Shown piece by piece: positions 44,006 to 52,748 of a DNA stretch of 64,000 nt. Within the stretch, counting starts at the first letter, position 1. Each line of letters starts with the position of its first letter. Origin of the DNA: Sporosarcina cyprini (GTDB taxonomy: Bacteria > Bacillota > Bacilli > Bacillales_A > Planococcaceae); assembly GCF_022048975.1 (NCBI RefSeq), contig NZ_JAKMHX010000019.1, forward strand, positions 1-64,000. The letters are read 5' to 3'. Position numbers and translations under genes: made by a program. The notes beneath the pieces were generated by a model. It saw nothing but the letters and a program-made list of their open reading frames with translations. It was not told the DNA's origin and made no database searches.

Positions 44006-45673
44006 ATGAAAAAGTGGTTAATGTTTTTGGCGATGGCCATGCTTGCGCTTGTTCTGGCGGCTTGTACGGCGAACAAGGAAGCGGGCAAGGAGCCAGAGAA
44101 GACGGATGGAAATACGTCTTCGACAGATGAAGGGAAAGACGGTTCAGGGGAAGAAGCATCTTCTGGCGACAAGGTTTTGTATTTGAACAACGGGCAAGAG
44201 CCGACATCTTTTGACCCATCCATTGGTTTTGATGCGGTGTCATGGAGTGCATTAAATAATATCATGGAAGGTTTAACACGTTTGGATGAAAATCACAAAG
44301 CCGTGGAAGCAACAGCTGAAAAAATTGATATCTCGGAAGATGGATTAACGTATACATTCCATATCCGTGATAATGCAAAATGGTCGAATGGAGATCCAGT
44401 CGTAGCGGGAGATTTCGTCTTTGCTTGGAAGCATATGTTGGATCAGGAAACAGCTTCACCAGCAGCGTTCCTTGCTTATTTCATTGAAGGAGCGGAAGCT
44501 TACAACAATGGCGAAGGATCTGCGGACGATATCGCGATCAAAGCTGAAGATGACAAAACATTTGTTGTAAAATTGTCTGCACCAAACGAAGCATTCTTGA
44601 ACATTATTACGAATCCAAGTTTCTTCCCGATCAATGAAAAGGTTGCTACGGAAAATCCAGAGTGGCATACGAATGCAGCTACCTTCGTTGGCAACGGGCC
44701 ATTCAAATTAACTTCATGGGATCACGATGTCAGCTTCGAATTCGAAAAGAATGAGAACTACTGGGATGCGGATGCTGTGAAATTGGATAAAGTTCACTGG
44801 GCAATGGTCAATGATTCCAACACAGAATATCAAATGTATCAATCTGGAGAGCTAGACTTATCTGGTGTTCCATCTGAACTAGCTGAGCAATTGAAAGACA
44901 GTGATGAGTTGGTAGTGGAAGACCAAGCAGGTTTGTACTTCTATCGCTTCAATACATCAATGGAGCCATTCACAAATGCGAAGATCCGCCGTGCATTCGC
45001 AATGGCAGTTGACCAAGAAGAAATCGTTCAATACGTAACGAAAAATGGTGAAAAACCAGCACACGGTTTTGTTGCATATGGTTTTATCGGTCCAGATGGC
45101 AAAGAATTCCGTGATACAGTAGGCGATCTTGTTTCCTATAATCCAGATGAAGCGAAAAAGCTTTTGGAAGAAGGAATGAAAGAGGAAGGCTATACAGAGC
45201 TTCCGAAAGTAACATTGACATACTCTACAAGTGAATCACACCAAAACATTGCGATCGCTCTACAGTCTAAATTCAAGGAAGTTTTGGGTGCAGACGTTGA
45301 ATTGCAAAACGTTGAAGCAAAAGTATTCGCTTCAGAACAAAAAGAATTCAAATACCAATTGTCCCGTTCTTCATTCTTGCATGACTATGCAGATCCTGTG
45401 AACGCGCTTGAAAGCTTTATCACAGGTTCTTCTATGAACCGTACGACATGGTCTAATGCTGAGTATGACAAGTTAATCGAAGATATTAAAAACGAAACAG
45501 ATGAAAACAAACGATGGGAATTATTGCAGGACGCGGATCGTCTTCTAATGGAAGAAATGCCGGTATTCCCACTATACTTCTACAACCAGACAACACTTGA
45601 AAAACCGGGCGTTTCCGGTATTCTGCGCCACCCAGTCGGCTACCTCGACTTGAAGTACGCGGATAAGAACTAA
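44006..45673 (+). CDS. dppE: Dipeptide/murein peptide-binding lipoprotein DppE
   Basis: A 555-residue family 5 solute-binding protein. Signal with lipobox LAAC, a linker of about 30 Lys/Glu/Gly/Ser residues, then the core starting YLNNGQEPTSFDPSIGFD, as in DppE/OppA. In B. subtilis DppE binds murein tripeptides and dipeptides; the downstream ykf genes support the same substrate. ATG 44006 after GGGGGG. A terminator follows, so the ykf genes downstream would be transcribed less or from another promoter. Confidence 0.92.
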   Translation: MKKWLMFLAMAMLALVLAACTANKEAGKEPEKTDGNTSSTDEGKDGSGEEASSGDKVLYLNNGQEPTSFDPSIGFDAVSWSALNNIMEGLTRLDENHKAVEATAEKIDISEDGLTYTFHIRDNAKWSNGDPVVAGDFVFAWKHMLDQETASPAAFLAYFIEGAEAYNNGEGSADDIAIKAEDDKTFVVKLSAPNEAFLNIITNPSFFPINEKVATENPEWHTNAATFVGNGPFKLTSWDHDVSFEFEKNENYWDADAVKLDKVHWAMVNDSNTEYQMYQSGELDLSGVPSELAEQLKDSDELVVEDQAGLYFYRFNTSMEPFTNAKIRRAFAMAVDQEEIVQYVTKNGEKPAHGFVAYGFIGPDGKEFRDTVGDLVSYNPDEAKKLLEEGMKEEGYTELPKVTLTYSTSESHQNIAIALQSKFKEVLGADVELQNVEAKVFASEQKEFKYQLSRSSFLHDYADPVNALESFITGSSMNRTTWSNAEYDKLIEDIKNETDENKRWELLQDADRLLMEEMPVFPLYFYNQTTLEKPGVSGILRHPVGYLDLKYADKN

Positions 45674-45680
45674 TGCACAG

Positions 45681-45718
45681 TCGCGGTGTCCGTCATGGCG
45701 CCGCGATTTTGCCTTTTT
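45681..45718 (+). terminator. Hairpin after dppE
   Basis: TCGCGGTGTC (45681-45690) pairs with GGCGCCGCGA (45697-45706) using two G-T wobbles, then TTTTGCCTTTTTT. The rest of the 280-base gap to the next gene shows no gene. Confidence 0.75.
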
Positions 45719-45954
45719 TACTAAGGCTATTGTTGGGGATGGATGGGAATTAAGCTTACTCACTTTACGCGACTTTATGTACCGAGAGCAACAATTATAA
45801 TGCCCGGCTGAATGGTAAGAGTAATCGCTGTACCTCCTGTATTTATTTCCGGGGAAATGTTGTTCGTCGGTCTTTAGATCTATGAAAGCAGGAACGGGTA
45901 GGAAAACATTCGATTAACAAGTTCATTTGATAGTAAAGCAAAGGAGATGGGATG

Positions 45955-46878
45955 ATGAGAATTCGGCCAGAGAGGCTTCGGCGAGGAGATTTGGTGGGTA
46001 TTGTGTCGCCATCTAGTCCGCCCAATCAGGAGAGTCTGCAACGTTCGCTCGCATTTTTGGATCATCTTGGCTTGCGGGTGAAGTTTGGCAAGCATGTGAA
46101 TGATGTCTACGGTTATTTGGCAGGGTCGGATGATGATCGCATGGCCGATTTGCAGGATATGTTCGCAGATCCTGAAGTGAAAGGCATCATTTGCGCAGGC
46201 GGTGGATATGGATCCGCTCGGTACACAGATCGTCTGGATCTTCAATTGATCCGCGAAAATCCAAAGGTGTTCTGGGGGTTCAGCGATATTACGTTCCTCC
46301 ATACGGCGATAGGCCTGTATTCTGATTTGGTGACTTTCCACGGTCCGATGCTCGCTTCTTGTGTCGGAAAGGATTCATTTCATCCGTTGTCTGCAAAAAT
46401 GTTCGAGCAATTATTCGAGCCGATGGAGCTCCATTATACAGAGGAAATTTCGCCACTGGAGGCACTTCATCCAGGCGTTGCACAAGGTGAATTGGTTGGC
46501 GGCAATCTATCGCTTCTCTCCAATACAATCGGAACAAAGTTTGAAATTGATACGGCTGGCAAATTGCTCTTTATAGAAGATATCGGTGAAGAACCGTACC
46601 GCGTTGATGGTATGCTCAATCAATTGCGCATGGCCGGGAAGCTGTCGGATGCGGCAGGTATTGTTATTGGTGACTTTGCCGATGCCGAACCGAAAAAGGA
46701 GAAACCTTCCCTCTCGCTTGATGAAGTATTCCGCCATTACTTAGGTGGCTTAGGCAAGCCAGTTGTAAAAGGATTCAAAATCGGTCACTGTGAGCCGCAT
46801 TTTGCGATTCCGCTCGGCACACTTGCAAAATTGGATGCCGACGCCAAAACATTAACTATTCTTCCGGGGGTGGAATAG
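45955..46878 (+). CDS. ykfA: Murein peptide LD-carboxypeptidase (S66), YkfA-like
   Basis: A 307-residue cytosolic serine peptidase cleaving the L,D bond of murein tetrapeptides. The nucleophile serine lies in WGFSDITFLHTAI (about residue 105), the glutamate in LFIEDIGEEPYRVD and the histidine in GHCEPHFAIPLG, matching the LdcA Ser-Glu-His triad. ATG 45955 is 8 bases after AAGGAG; ATG 45952 is an alternative. Two bases separate its stop from ykfB. Part of murein peptide recycling. Confidence 0.9.
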   Translation: MRIRPERLRRGDLVGIVSPSSPPNQESLQRSLAFLDHLGLRVKFGKHVNDVYGYLAGSDDDRMADLQDMFADPEVKGIICAGGGYGSARYTDRLDLQLIRENPKVFWGFSDITFLHTAIGLYSDLVTFHGPMLASCVGKDSFHPLSAKMFEQLFEPMELHYTEEISPLEALHPGVAQGELVGGNLSLLSNTIGTKFEIDTAGKLLFIEDIGEEPYRVDGMLNQLRMAGKLSDAAGIVIGDFADAEPKKEKPSLSLDEVFRHYLGGLGKPVVKGFKIGHCEPHFAIPLGTLAKLDADAKTLTILPGVE

Positions 46879-46880
46879 GC

Positions 46881-47987
46881 ATGAAGATTCAATCCATCGA
46901 AACATTTCCCGTCGCCGTTCCACTGACAAAGCCTTTTAAAACAGCTTTGCGCACTGTGACGACGGCACATTCTATCTTTGTGAAAGTAACTTGTGATAAT
47001 GGCTCGGTCGGCTATGGGGAAGCCCCGCCGACCCATGTCATCACGGGCGATTCCACTGGGAGTGTTACATATGCCATTCAAGAAGTGATTGCCCCGCAGC
47101 TGATCGGGCAGGATATTCGCCAACGGGAGGAATTGTTCCTTAAATTGAAAAAGGCAATCGTGCGGAATACAAGTGCGAAGGCTGCCGTCGACATGGCTAT
47201 TCATGATCTGCTTGGCCAGCTGGCGAATATGCCGCTCTATCAGTTGCTCGGCGGCTTTCGAAATGAAATTGAAACCGATTTTACAGTAAGTGTCAATGAT
47301 CCAACCGAAATGGCAGAGGATGCTGCGGGGTACGTGGCAGACGGTTTTACTGTCTTGAAGGTGAAAGTTGGGATCGGTGATATTGCCGAGGATATCGAAA
47401 GGATCCGTGCTATTCGGGAGCGTGTTGGCCAGAAAGTGAAAATTAGGCTTGATGCCAATCAAGGATGGAAGCCGAAAGAAGCGGTACAGGCAATCGGCAG
47501 GATGGAAGACGCGGGGCTTGCAATCGAATTGATTGAACAACCGGTGCTGGCGGATGACGTGGAGGGGCTGCGTTATGTGACGGCGCACACACTGACGCCT
47601 ATTATGGCGGATGAAAGTGTATTTACAGCAAAAGACGCGCTTCGAGTGTTGCAATTGGGCGCCGCCGATTTAATTAATATCAAGCTGATGAAGTCGGGTG
47701 GCATTCAGGAAGCGATGAAAATCAATGCGCTGGCCGAGACATTCGGAGTGGGATGCATGGTCGGCAGTATGATTGAAACGAAGCTTGGCATTACAGCGGC
47801 TGCACATTTTGCGGCGAGCCAGCCGAATATTACGCGCTTTGATTTTGATGCGCCGCTTATGCTGTCGAAGGATATTGTAGCAGGCGGCATCGAGTACGAT
47901 GGAACAGTCATCCGGTTTGCGGAAGCGCCGGGGCTAGGACTGGATCAAGAGGGAATGGAATTGGTCAAGAAAGGGGAGGGTCAGTGA
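46881..47987 (+). CDS. ykfB: L-Ala-D/L-Glu epimerase (dipeptide epimerase), YkfB-like
   Basis: A 368-residue enolase-superfamily enzyme converting L-Ala-D-Glu to L-Ala-L-Glu so ordinary peptidases can use it. The two catalytic lysines lie in VLKVKVG and INIKLMKSGG; metal ligands in RLDANQGW, ELIEQPV and MADESV. Length and motifs match the muconate-lactonizing subgroup and the B. subtilis YkfB. Start ATG 46881; its stop overlaps ykfC. Confidence 0.93.
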   Translation: MKIQSIETFPVAVPLTKPFKTALRTVTTAHSIFVKVTCDNGSVGYGEAPPTHVITGDSTGSVTYAIQEVIAPQLIGQDIRQREELFLKLKKAIVRNTSAKAAVDMAIHDLLGQLANMPLYQLLGGFRNEIETDFTVSVNDPTEMAEDAAGYVADGFTVLKVKVGIGDIAEDIERIRAIRERVGQKVKIRLDANQGWKPKEAVQAIGRMEDAGLAIELIEQPVLADDVEGLRYVTAHTLTPIMADESVFTAKDALRVLQLGAADLINIKLMKSGGIQEAMKINALAETFGVGCMVGSMIETKLGITAAAHFAASQPNITRFDFDAPLMLSKDIVAGGIEYDGTVIRFAEAPGLGLDQEGMELVKKGEGQ

Positions 47988-48931
47988 TGGAACCGACAGT
48001 GAATATGTATCGGTGTGCCGTTCCGGTCGCCACGGTTTGGACAGCTCCGGAATCCGCACGCGAGTTGGATGCACCGGGTTTATCCAATCCAGTGCAATTG
48101 AATAAATGGCTGGAGAAGCTCCCGTACGAGGTGCGGCTGGATCTTTGCAACGGAAACCGCGTGCAGACGCAGTTGTTGTATGGCGAACCGGTCATCGTCG
48201 ATGAAGTGGCGGGCGATTGGGCGAAAGTAATCGCGGTATGGCAGCCGTCCAAAAAAGATGAGAGGGGCTATCCGGGCTGGGTGCCGCTTGCGCAATTATC
48301 AAAAGCCGGGCCGCTTGAAGAAGCAGGCGGTTTCATTCGCATCAAGGCCGATAAGGCACAGCTTTGGGACGAAGATGGAACGCCATTTTCACTGATTCCC
48401 TTTAATGTGATTTTGCCAATTCTTGACGAAAGTGAAACACTCTATATTGTGGAAACTCCTGATGGAAAGAAGGCGGTCCGGAAAAAGGATGCGGCTCGAG
48501 CTGTCTCCGTCCATCAGTTTGAGAAGAAGTCAGCGGACGAGGCAGTGGAACTCGGTATGGGCTTTCTAGACCTTCCTTATTTCTGGGGAGGGATGTCTTC
48601 CTATGGCTATGACTGTTCAGGCTATACGTACAATATGTTGAAGGCGTGCGGCCATTTCATTCCTCGGGATGCAAGCGACCAAGCGAAGTCGGGCATCGAA
48701 GTGGCGATGGGAGAACCGGACAGCTGGAGAAAAGGCGATTTGCTGTTTTTTGCTAATGACGAAGGGACCGGCCCGGTTCGGCATGTCGGGTTTTATTACG
48801 GAGATGGCTTGCTGCTGCATTCCCCGTCTACCGGACAGTCCATTGAAGTGCTGCGGCTAAAAGGATCCAAATTAGAGCATGAGTTATGTGCAGTACGCCG
48901 GTATGGAACAAAAGAGGGGGACGTCCTATGA
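47987..48931 (+). CDS. ykfC: Gamma-D-glutamyl-L-diamino acid endopeptidase (NlpC/P60), YkfC-like
   Basis: A 314-residue C40 peptidase. About residues 1-185 form SH3b-like modules (GEPVIVDEVAGDWAKVI, GYPGWVPLAQL). The NlpC/P60 domain follows with catalytic Cys in YGYDCSGYTYN and His in VRHVGFYYG. No signal peptide is visible, so it acts in the cytosol on imported murein peptides, freeing L-Ala-D-Glu for YkfB. ATG 47987 follows AAGGGGAGGG; a GTG three bases earlier is possible. Four-base overlap with ykfD. Confidence 0.92.
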   Translation: MEPTVNMYRCAVPVATVWTAPESARELDAPGLSNPVQLNKWLEKLPYEVRLDLCNGNRVQTQLLYGEPVIVDEVAGDWAKVIAVWQPSKKDERGYPGWVPLAQLSKAGPLEEAGGFIRIKADKAQLWDEDGTPFSLIPFNVILPILDESETLYIVETPDGKKAVRKKDAARAVSVHQFEKKSADEAVELGMGFLDLPYFWGGMSSYGYDCSGYTYNMLKACGHFIPRDASDQAKSGIEVAMGEPDSWRKGDLLFFANDEGTGPVRHVGFYYGDGLLLHSPSTGQSIEVLRLKGSKLEHELCAVRRYGTKEGDVL

Positions 48932-49944
48932 ACAAAGAAGTGATTTTATCGGTTAATGATCTAAAGCGGCATTTTGATATGGGACGCGGCCAAACTTTAA
49001 AGGCTGTAGATGGAATTAGCTTTGATATTTATAAAGGCGAAACGTTCGGATTGGTCGGTGAGTCAGGTTGCGGTAAATCGACCGCGGGACGGACGATTCT
49101 TGGCTTGTACAATAAAACAGGCGGGGATGTGCTGTATGAAGGGCGAAGCGTCCATGACATGACCGAAAAGGAACGGTATCAATTTCTAAAGAAGGCACAG
49201 ATGGTCTTCCAAGATCCTTATGCGTCATTGAATCCCCGCTCGACTGTATTTGAAATCATCGCCGAGCCGATGGAAATCCACGGGAAATATAAGACGAAGG
49301 CGGAAATGCGGGCACGTGTGAATGAATTGCTGGAAGACGTCGGATTAAATGCGGATCACGCTAACCGTTATCCGCATGAGTTCTCCGGCGGACAGCGCCA
49401 GCGTATCGGGATTGCCCGCTCCCTTGCCCTTGATCCGGAATTTATTATTGCGGACGAGCCGATATCTGCACTCGATGTATCTGTTCAGGCCCAAGTGGTA
49501 AAGCTGTTGCAGCGATTGCAGCGAGAAAAAGGGTTAACGTATTTATTTATCGCCCACGACCTGTCCATGGTTAAATATATTTCCAACCGGATCGGCGTCA
49601 TGTATTTGGGGCATATGGTGGAACTGACGACAAGTGCGAGATTGTATGAGAAGCCGCTTCATCCGTACACTGAAGCGCTGCTGTCGGCCATCCCGATTCC
49701 GGATCCCGATATTGAGGAATCCCGGGAACGGATCATTTTGCAAGGGGAATTGCCAAGTCCCATTGATCCGCCATCCGGCTGTGTATTCCGGACAAGATGT
49801 CCATATGCTATGCCGGTTTGCGCTGAACTAAAACCGAAATGGCTGGAAAAAGAAGACGACCACTTCGTTGCTTGCCATTTACATGACGAGGAAGTGATGA
49901 AGCGTCCGGATGCAGTTCCAGGTGCTTTAGAGGTTACTACGTAA
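48928..49944 (+). CDS. ykfD: Peptide ABC importer ATP-binding protein, YkfD-like
   Basis: A 338-residue OppF/DppF-type ATPase. Walker [18 protein letters not shown]-loop [13 protein letters not shown], signature [17 protein letters not shown], Walker [13 protein letters not shown] and [16 protein letters not shown]. The C-terminal [15 protein letters not shown] cysteine motif is complete. The dpp operon itself has only DppD, so this is its natural second ATPase. ATG 48928 overlaps the ykfC stop. A terminator follows. Confidence 0.92.
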   Translation: MNKEVILSVNDLKRHFDMGRGQTLKAVDGISFDIYKGETFGLVGESGCGKSTAGRTILGLYNKTGGDVLYEGRSVHDMTEKERYQFLKKAQMVFQDPYASLNPRSTVFEIIAEPMEIHGKYKTKAEMRARVNELLEDVGLNADHANRYPHEFSGGQRQRIGIARSLALDPEFIIADEPISALDVSVQAQVVKLLQRLQREKGLTYLFIAHDLSMVKYISNRIGVMYLGHMVELTTSARLYEKPLHPYTEALLSAIPIPDPDIEESRERIILQGELPSPIDPPSGCVFRTRCPYAMPVCAELKPKWLEKEDDHFVACHLHDEEVMKRPDAVPGALEVTT

Positions 49945-49959
49945 GAAAGCATATACAAG

Positions 49960-49991
49960 AAGGCGGGGAGATACATTTCCCCCGCTTTTTT
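49960..49991 (+). terminator. Terminator of the dpp-ykf cluster
   Basis: GCGGGGA (49963-49969) pairs with TCCCCCGC (49978-49985) with one extra C, followed by TTTTTT. Confidence 0.8.
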
Positions 49992-50131
49992 GCGTTTCTA
50001 TCAGCCGTCTGTTTTTTCAAAATGCGCAGTTGATTGAAAAATGGGAAGCGCGCGGATTATTGCGTATGCATTAAAATAGCGAGTAGGGAAGAGTATACTA
50101 TATAGATGAGTAAGTAGAGAGAGGAAGAGGT

Positions 50132-50611
50132 ATGATGTTAGATGCTAGACCAATGAGCCACTCGCGCACGATCCAGACAAAACTGGTGCTGCCTCCCGAT
50201 ACAAATCACCTGCAGACGATCTTTGGCGGACAAGTTCTAGCCTATATTGATGAAATTGCAGCGATTACCGCTATGAAGCATGCCAATTCGGCCGTTGTAA
50301 CAGCTTCCATCGACTCTGTCGATTTTGTTTCTTCCGCTACAGTCGGCGATGTCCTTGAACTGGAGGCGGTCGTCAGCTCCACTGGCCGTACGTCAATGGA
50401 AGTATTTGTTTCCGTGCATTCCGTTGATTTATTGTCAGGCGAACGGAAATTGACGACGGAATCGTTTTTAACGATGGTGGCAATGGATGCAGATAATGAA
50501 CCGACCCCTGTGCAGGGCGTTTATCCGGAAACCGAAGCAGAAAAACGGCTATTTGAAACGGGCCCGGCCCGCCGCGAGCACCGTAAATTGCGCCGCGAAA
50601 TCAAACACTAA
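50132..50611 (+). CDS. Acyl-CoA thioesterase, YkhA-like (hotdog fold)
   Basis: A 159-residue hotdog protein. HLQTIFGGQVLAYIDEIAAI carries the catalytic region of the BFIT/YkhA/YciA acyl-CoA thioesterases, and VDFVSSATVGDVLELEA forms the central strand. It hydrolyses acyl-CoA in the cytosol. The C-terminal tail is Arg-rich. In B. subtilis ykhA also lies near the dpp-ykf cluster, supporting the name. Ribosome site GAGAGG before ATG 50132. Confidence 0.88.
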   Translation: MMLDARPMSHSRTIQTKLVLPPDTNHLQTIFGGQVLAYIDEIAAITAMKHANSAVVTASIDSVDFVSSATVGDVLELEAVVSSTGRTSMEVFVSVHSVDLLSGERKLTTESFLTMVAMDADNEPTPVQGVYPETEAEKRLFETGPARREHRKLRREIKH

Positions 50612-50613
50612 TG

Positions 50614-50643
50614 AAAAGACAGCCTTTGCGGCTGTCTTTTTTG
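50614..50643. terminator. Bidirectional terminator
   Basis: Perfect arms AAAAGACAGCC (50614-50624) and GGCTGTCTTTT (50630-50640), then TT; between convergent genes. Confidence 0.88.
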
Positions 50644-50675
50644 TATGATGTTATCGCCTCAGGTGGTTGACCTCT

Positions 50676-51881
50676 TTACATAGCATGCGCTTCGATATCT
50701 TTTTTCTTCTTGTCTTTCTTCGGCTTCACTTGCCCATTCCAAGAGAAATTTGTCCACATGCGGAGAATGAATTCCAATGGCCCACGTTGGAAACGTTTTA
50801 AATAGAAAGAACTTGCTGTACATTGCAATACAAACACACCGAGCCCTAGCAATAAACCGCCCGCTGTTCCAAGTTTGCCGAAAAGCCCAAGGCCGTAACC
50901 ATAAAATATTGTTGTACATATGACCGTCTGCATCATGTAGTTGGTTAACGATAGTTTGCCGACACTTTCAAAAGCACGCATGGCGACAGATTCCATGAAT
51001 TTCGTGTAGAGCCAAGCGAATGCGAAAATATAACCGACGGCCAGAAGCGGCGCTCCTGCTCCAATTAAGAAGTCAGTCCATCCAGTAGAAGGGGCCAGTT
51101 CGAAGATCGCCTTCATGGCAATGCCGATTGGCACTAAGATCACCGTACCTATGCGATACAGCTTCTTCTCCTGCACAGGATTGGAAAAGAAGTTGATGCG
51201 AGCTGCATACATTCCAAACAGAAAAAGAGGGGCAGTTGCAATCGGTGCTAATACAAGCATCACTATAACGAGTGCATCCGGCATGTTTTCAAAAGGATCG
51301 GCATTGTTCCGGTGGTGCTTGATTTCCGAGTAAGTACCATTCGCATACACATCATTTGTTTTTTTAATATACGCAGGGGACGCCATGAATTCTTCTTCTG
51401 GTGCGCTTTCCCCGCTAAAGCCGGCGCCGATCAGCATGAATGACGTTGTTAAGACAGTCAGTAAAATAGCCCATACCAAAATCGTTTTCGTCTTACGGTT
51501 CACAAACAAGAGAAGGAAAAAGCCCATGAGCCCGTAGAATAATAAAATATCCCCTTCCCAAAGGAAAGTAGCGTGAGCCCAGCCGATAACCGCTAACAAC
51601 AGGAAGCGTCGCGCAAAATAACGTTTCACTTTCAAACCTCTTTGGCGAAGCCCTTCCGCCATTTTTATCATGGAATAGCCAAAGAGAAAGGTGAAGATGG
51701 GCATGAAGCTTCCTTCGATGAATACTTTCGTAAAGAAGTGGGCTCCTTGATTGATGCCTGTGAGATCCAACTCCTCTTTTCCCCACATCCCATATTGGAA
51801 GATAAGCAAGTTGGCTAATAATATGCCAAAGAGGCTGAGACCCCTCATCCCATCAATTAACTGGATTCTCTTTTGATTCAT
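50676..51881 (-). CDS. DUF418-family membrane protein
   Basis: A 401-residue integral membrane protein with about ten helices. It begins RIQLIDGMRGLSLFGILLANL, the DUF405/DUF418 (YeiB-like, acyltransferase-3-related) start, and ends with the DUF418 part GKLSLTNYMMQTVICTTIFYGYG and GPLEFILRMWTNFSW. A lysine-rich cytosolic tail closes it. Function unknown; related proteins are suspected to move or modify envelope components. ATG 51881 follows AAAGGTG; a longer frame to 51962 has no site. Divergent from the two-component genes. Confidence 0.85.
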   Translation of the reverse strand: MNQKRIQLIDGMRGLSLFGILLANLLIFQYGMWGKEELDLTGINQGAHFFTKVFIEGSFMPIFTFLFGYSMIKMAEGLRQRGLKVKRYFARRFLLLAVIGWAHATFLWEGDILLFYGLMGFFLLLFVNRKTKTILVWAILLTVLTTSFMLIGAGFSGESAPEEEFMASPAYIKKTNDVYANGTYSEIKHHRNNADPFENMPDALVIVMLVLAPIATAPLFLFGMYAARINFFSNPVQEKKLYRIGTVILVPIGIAMKAIFELAPSTGWTDFLIGAGAPLLAVGYIFAFAWLYTKFMESVAMRAFESVGKLSLTNYMMQTVICTTIFYGYGLGLFGKLGTAGGLLLGLGVFVLQCTASSFYLKRFQRGPLEFILRMWTNFSWNGQVKPKKDKKKKDIEAHAM

Positions 51882-52046
51882 TTGATTCGACACCTTTCCT
51901 AATTTGTCTCTAGTCATACCTGGGATTGTCATCGTAACGCAGTTCCGATATGGTAGAATCATGAATTCTTAGTCTAGTATGTTCTATGAAACTTAATTAC
52001 ATATAAAAGGAACCTTATCGGAATCTTAATTTTTAGGGGGATGGCA

Positions 52047-52733
52047 ATGGAAGAGGCGAAAATTCTTGTTGTCGATGATGAACAGGCAATCGGGGATATG
52101 GTGGAAATCATTTTGCGGAAAGAAGGTTTTGCTTTCATTGATGTATGTACGTCATACAGGGAAGCGGAGCTGCAGCTGTTGAAAGAGGACTATGATTTCT
52201 TCATTTTAGATATAATGTTGCCGGATGGCACAGGGCTGGAACTTGCGTCAACGATCAGAAAGCGTTCGACTGCCCCCATCTTCTTCTTGACTGCCAAAGC
52301 GGCAGATGCGGATATTTTACGGGGCTTTATGCACGGAGCAGACGATTACATTACAAAACCGTTTAATCCGATGGAACTGGCGGCGCGGGTTAAAGTCCAA
52401 ACGGCTCGATATATGGCCACTCTCCATGCTAAGAGGAAAGTATTTGAAGTTGGGGAGTTCCTATTGGATGTGGAAGGAGCGGCTTTGATGGTACGAGGCG
52501 AGGCAGTCACCTTAACGCAGAAGCAATTTCAGTTGCTTGAACTGTTTTGCCAGCACCCGAACCAAGTCCTTTCCAAGGAGCAATTGTATGAACACGTTTG
52601 GGGATATGACGGGTTTGTAGATGACAACACCATTATGGTTCATATCCGTAAGTTGCGAGAGAAGCTGGAAGTGGATCCGAGCCGTCCCAAGTATATTGTG
52701 ACTGTCCGCGGTATCGGCTACAAGCTGCAAGTA
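52047..52733 (+). CDS. OmpR-family response regulator
   Basis: A 229-codon region (stop at 52734-52736 included in the gene) encoding a receiver domain with acidic pocket VVDDE, phospho-acceptor aspartate near residue 55 in FFILDIMLPDG, conserved lysine in DDYITKPFNP, then a winged-helix DNA-binding domain (about 130-228) ending IVTVRGIGYKLQV. ATG 52047 is chosen because AGGGGG lies six bases before it. Twelve bases separate it from its kinase gene; the two form a two-component pair. Confidence 0.93.
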
Positions 52734-52748
52734 TGAGGGGGCTCTAAG

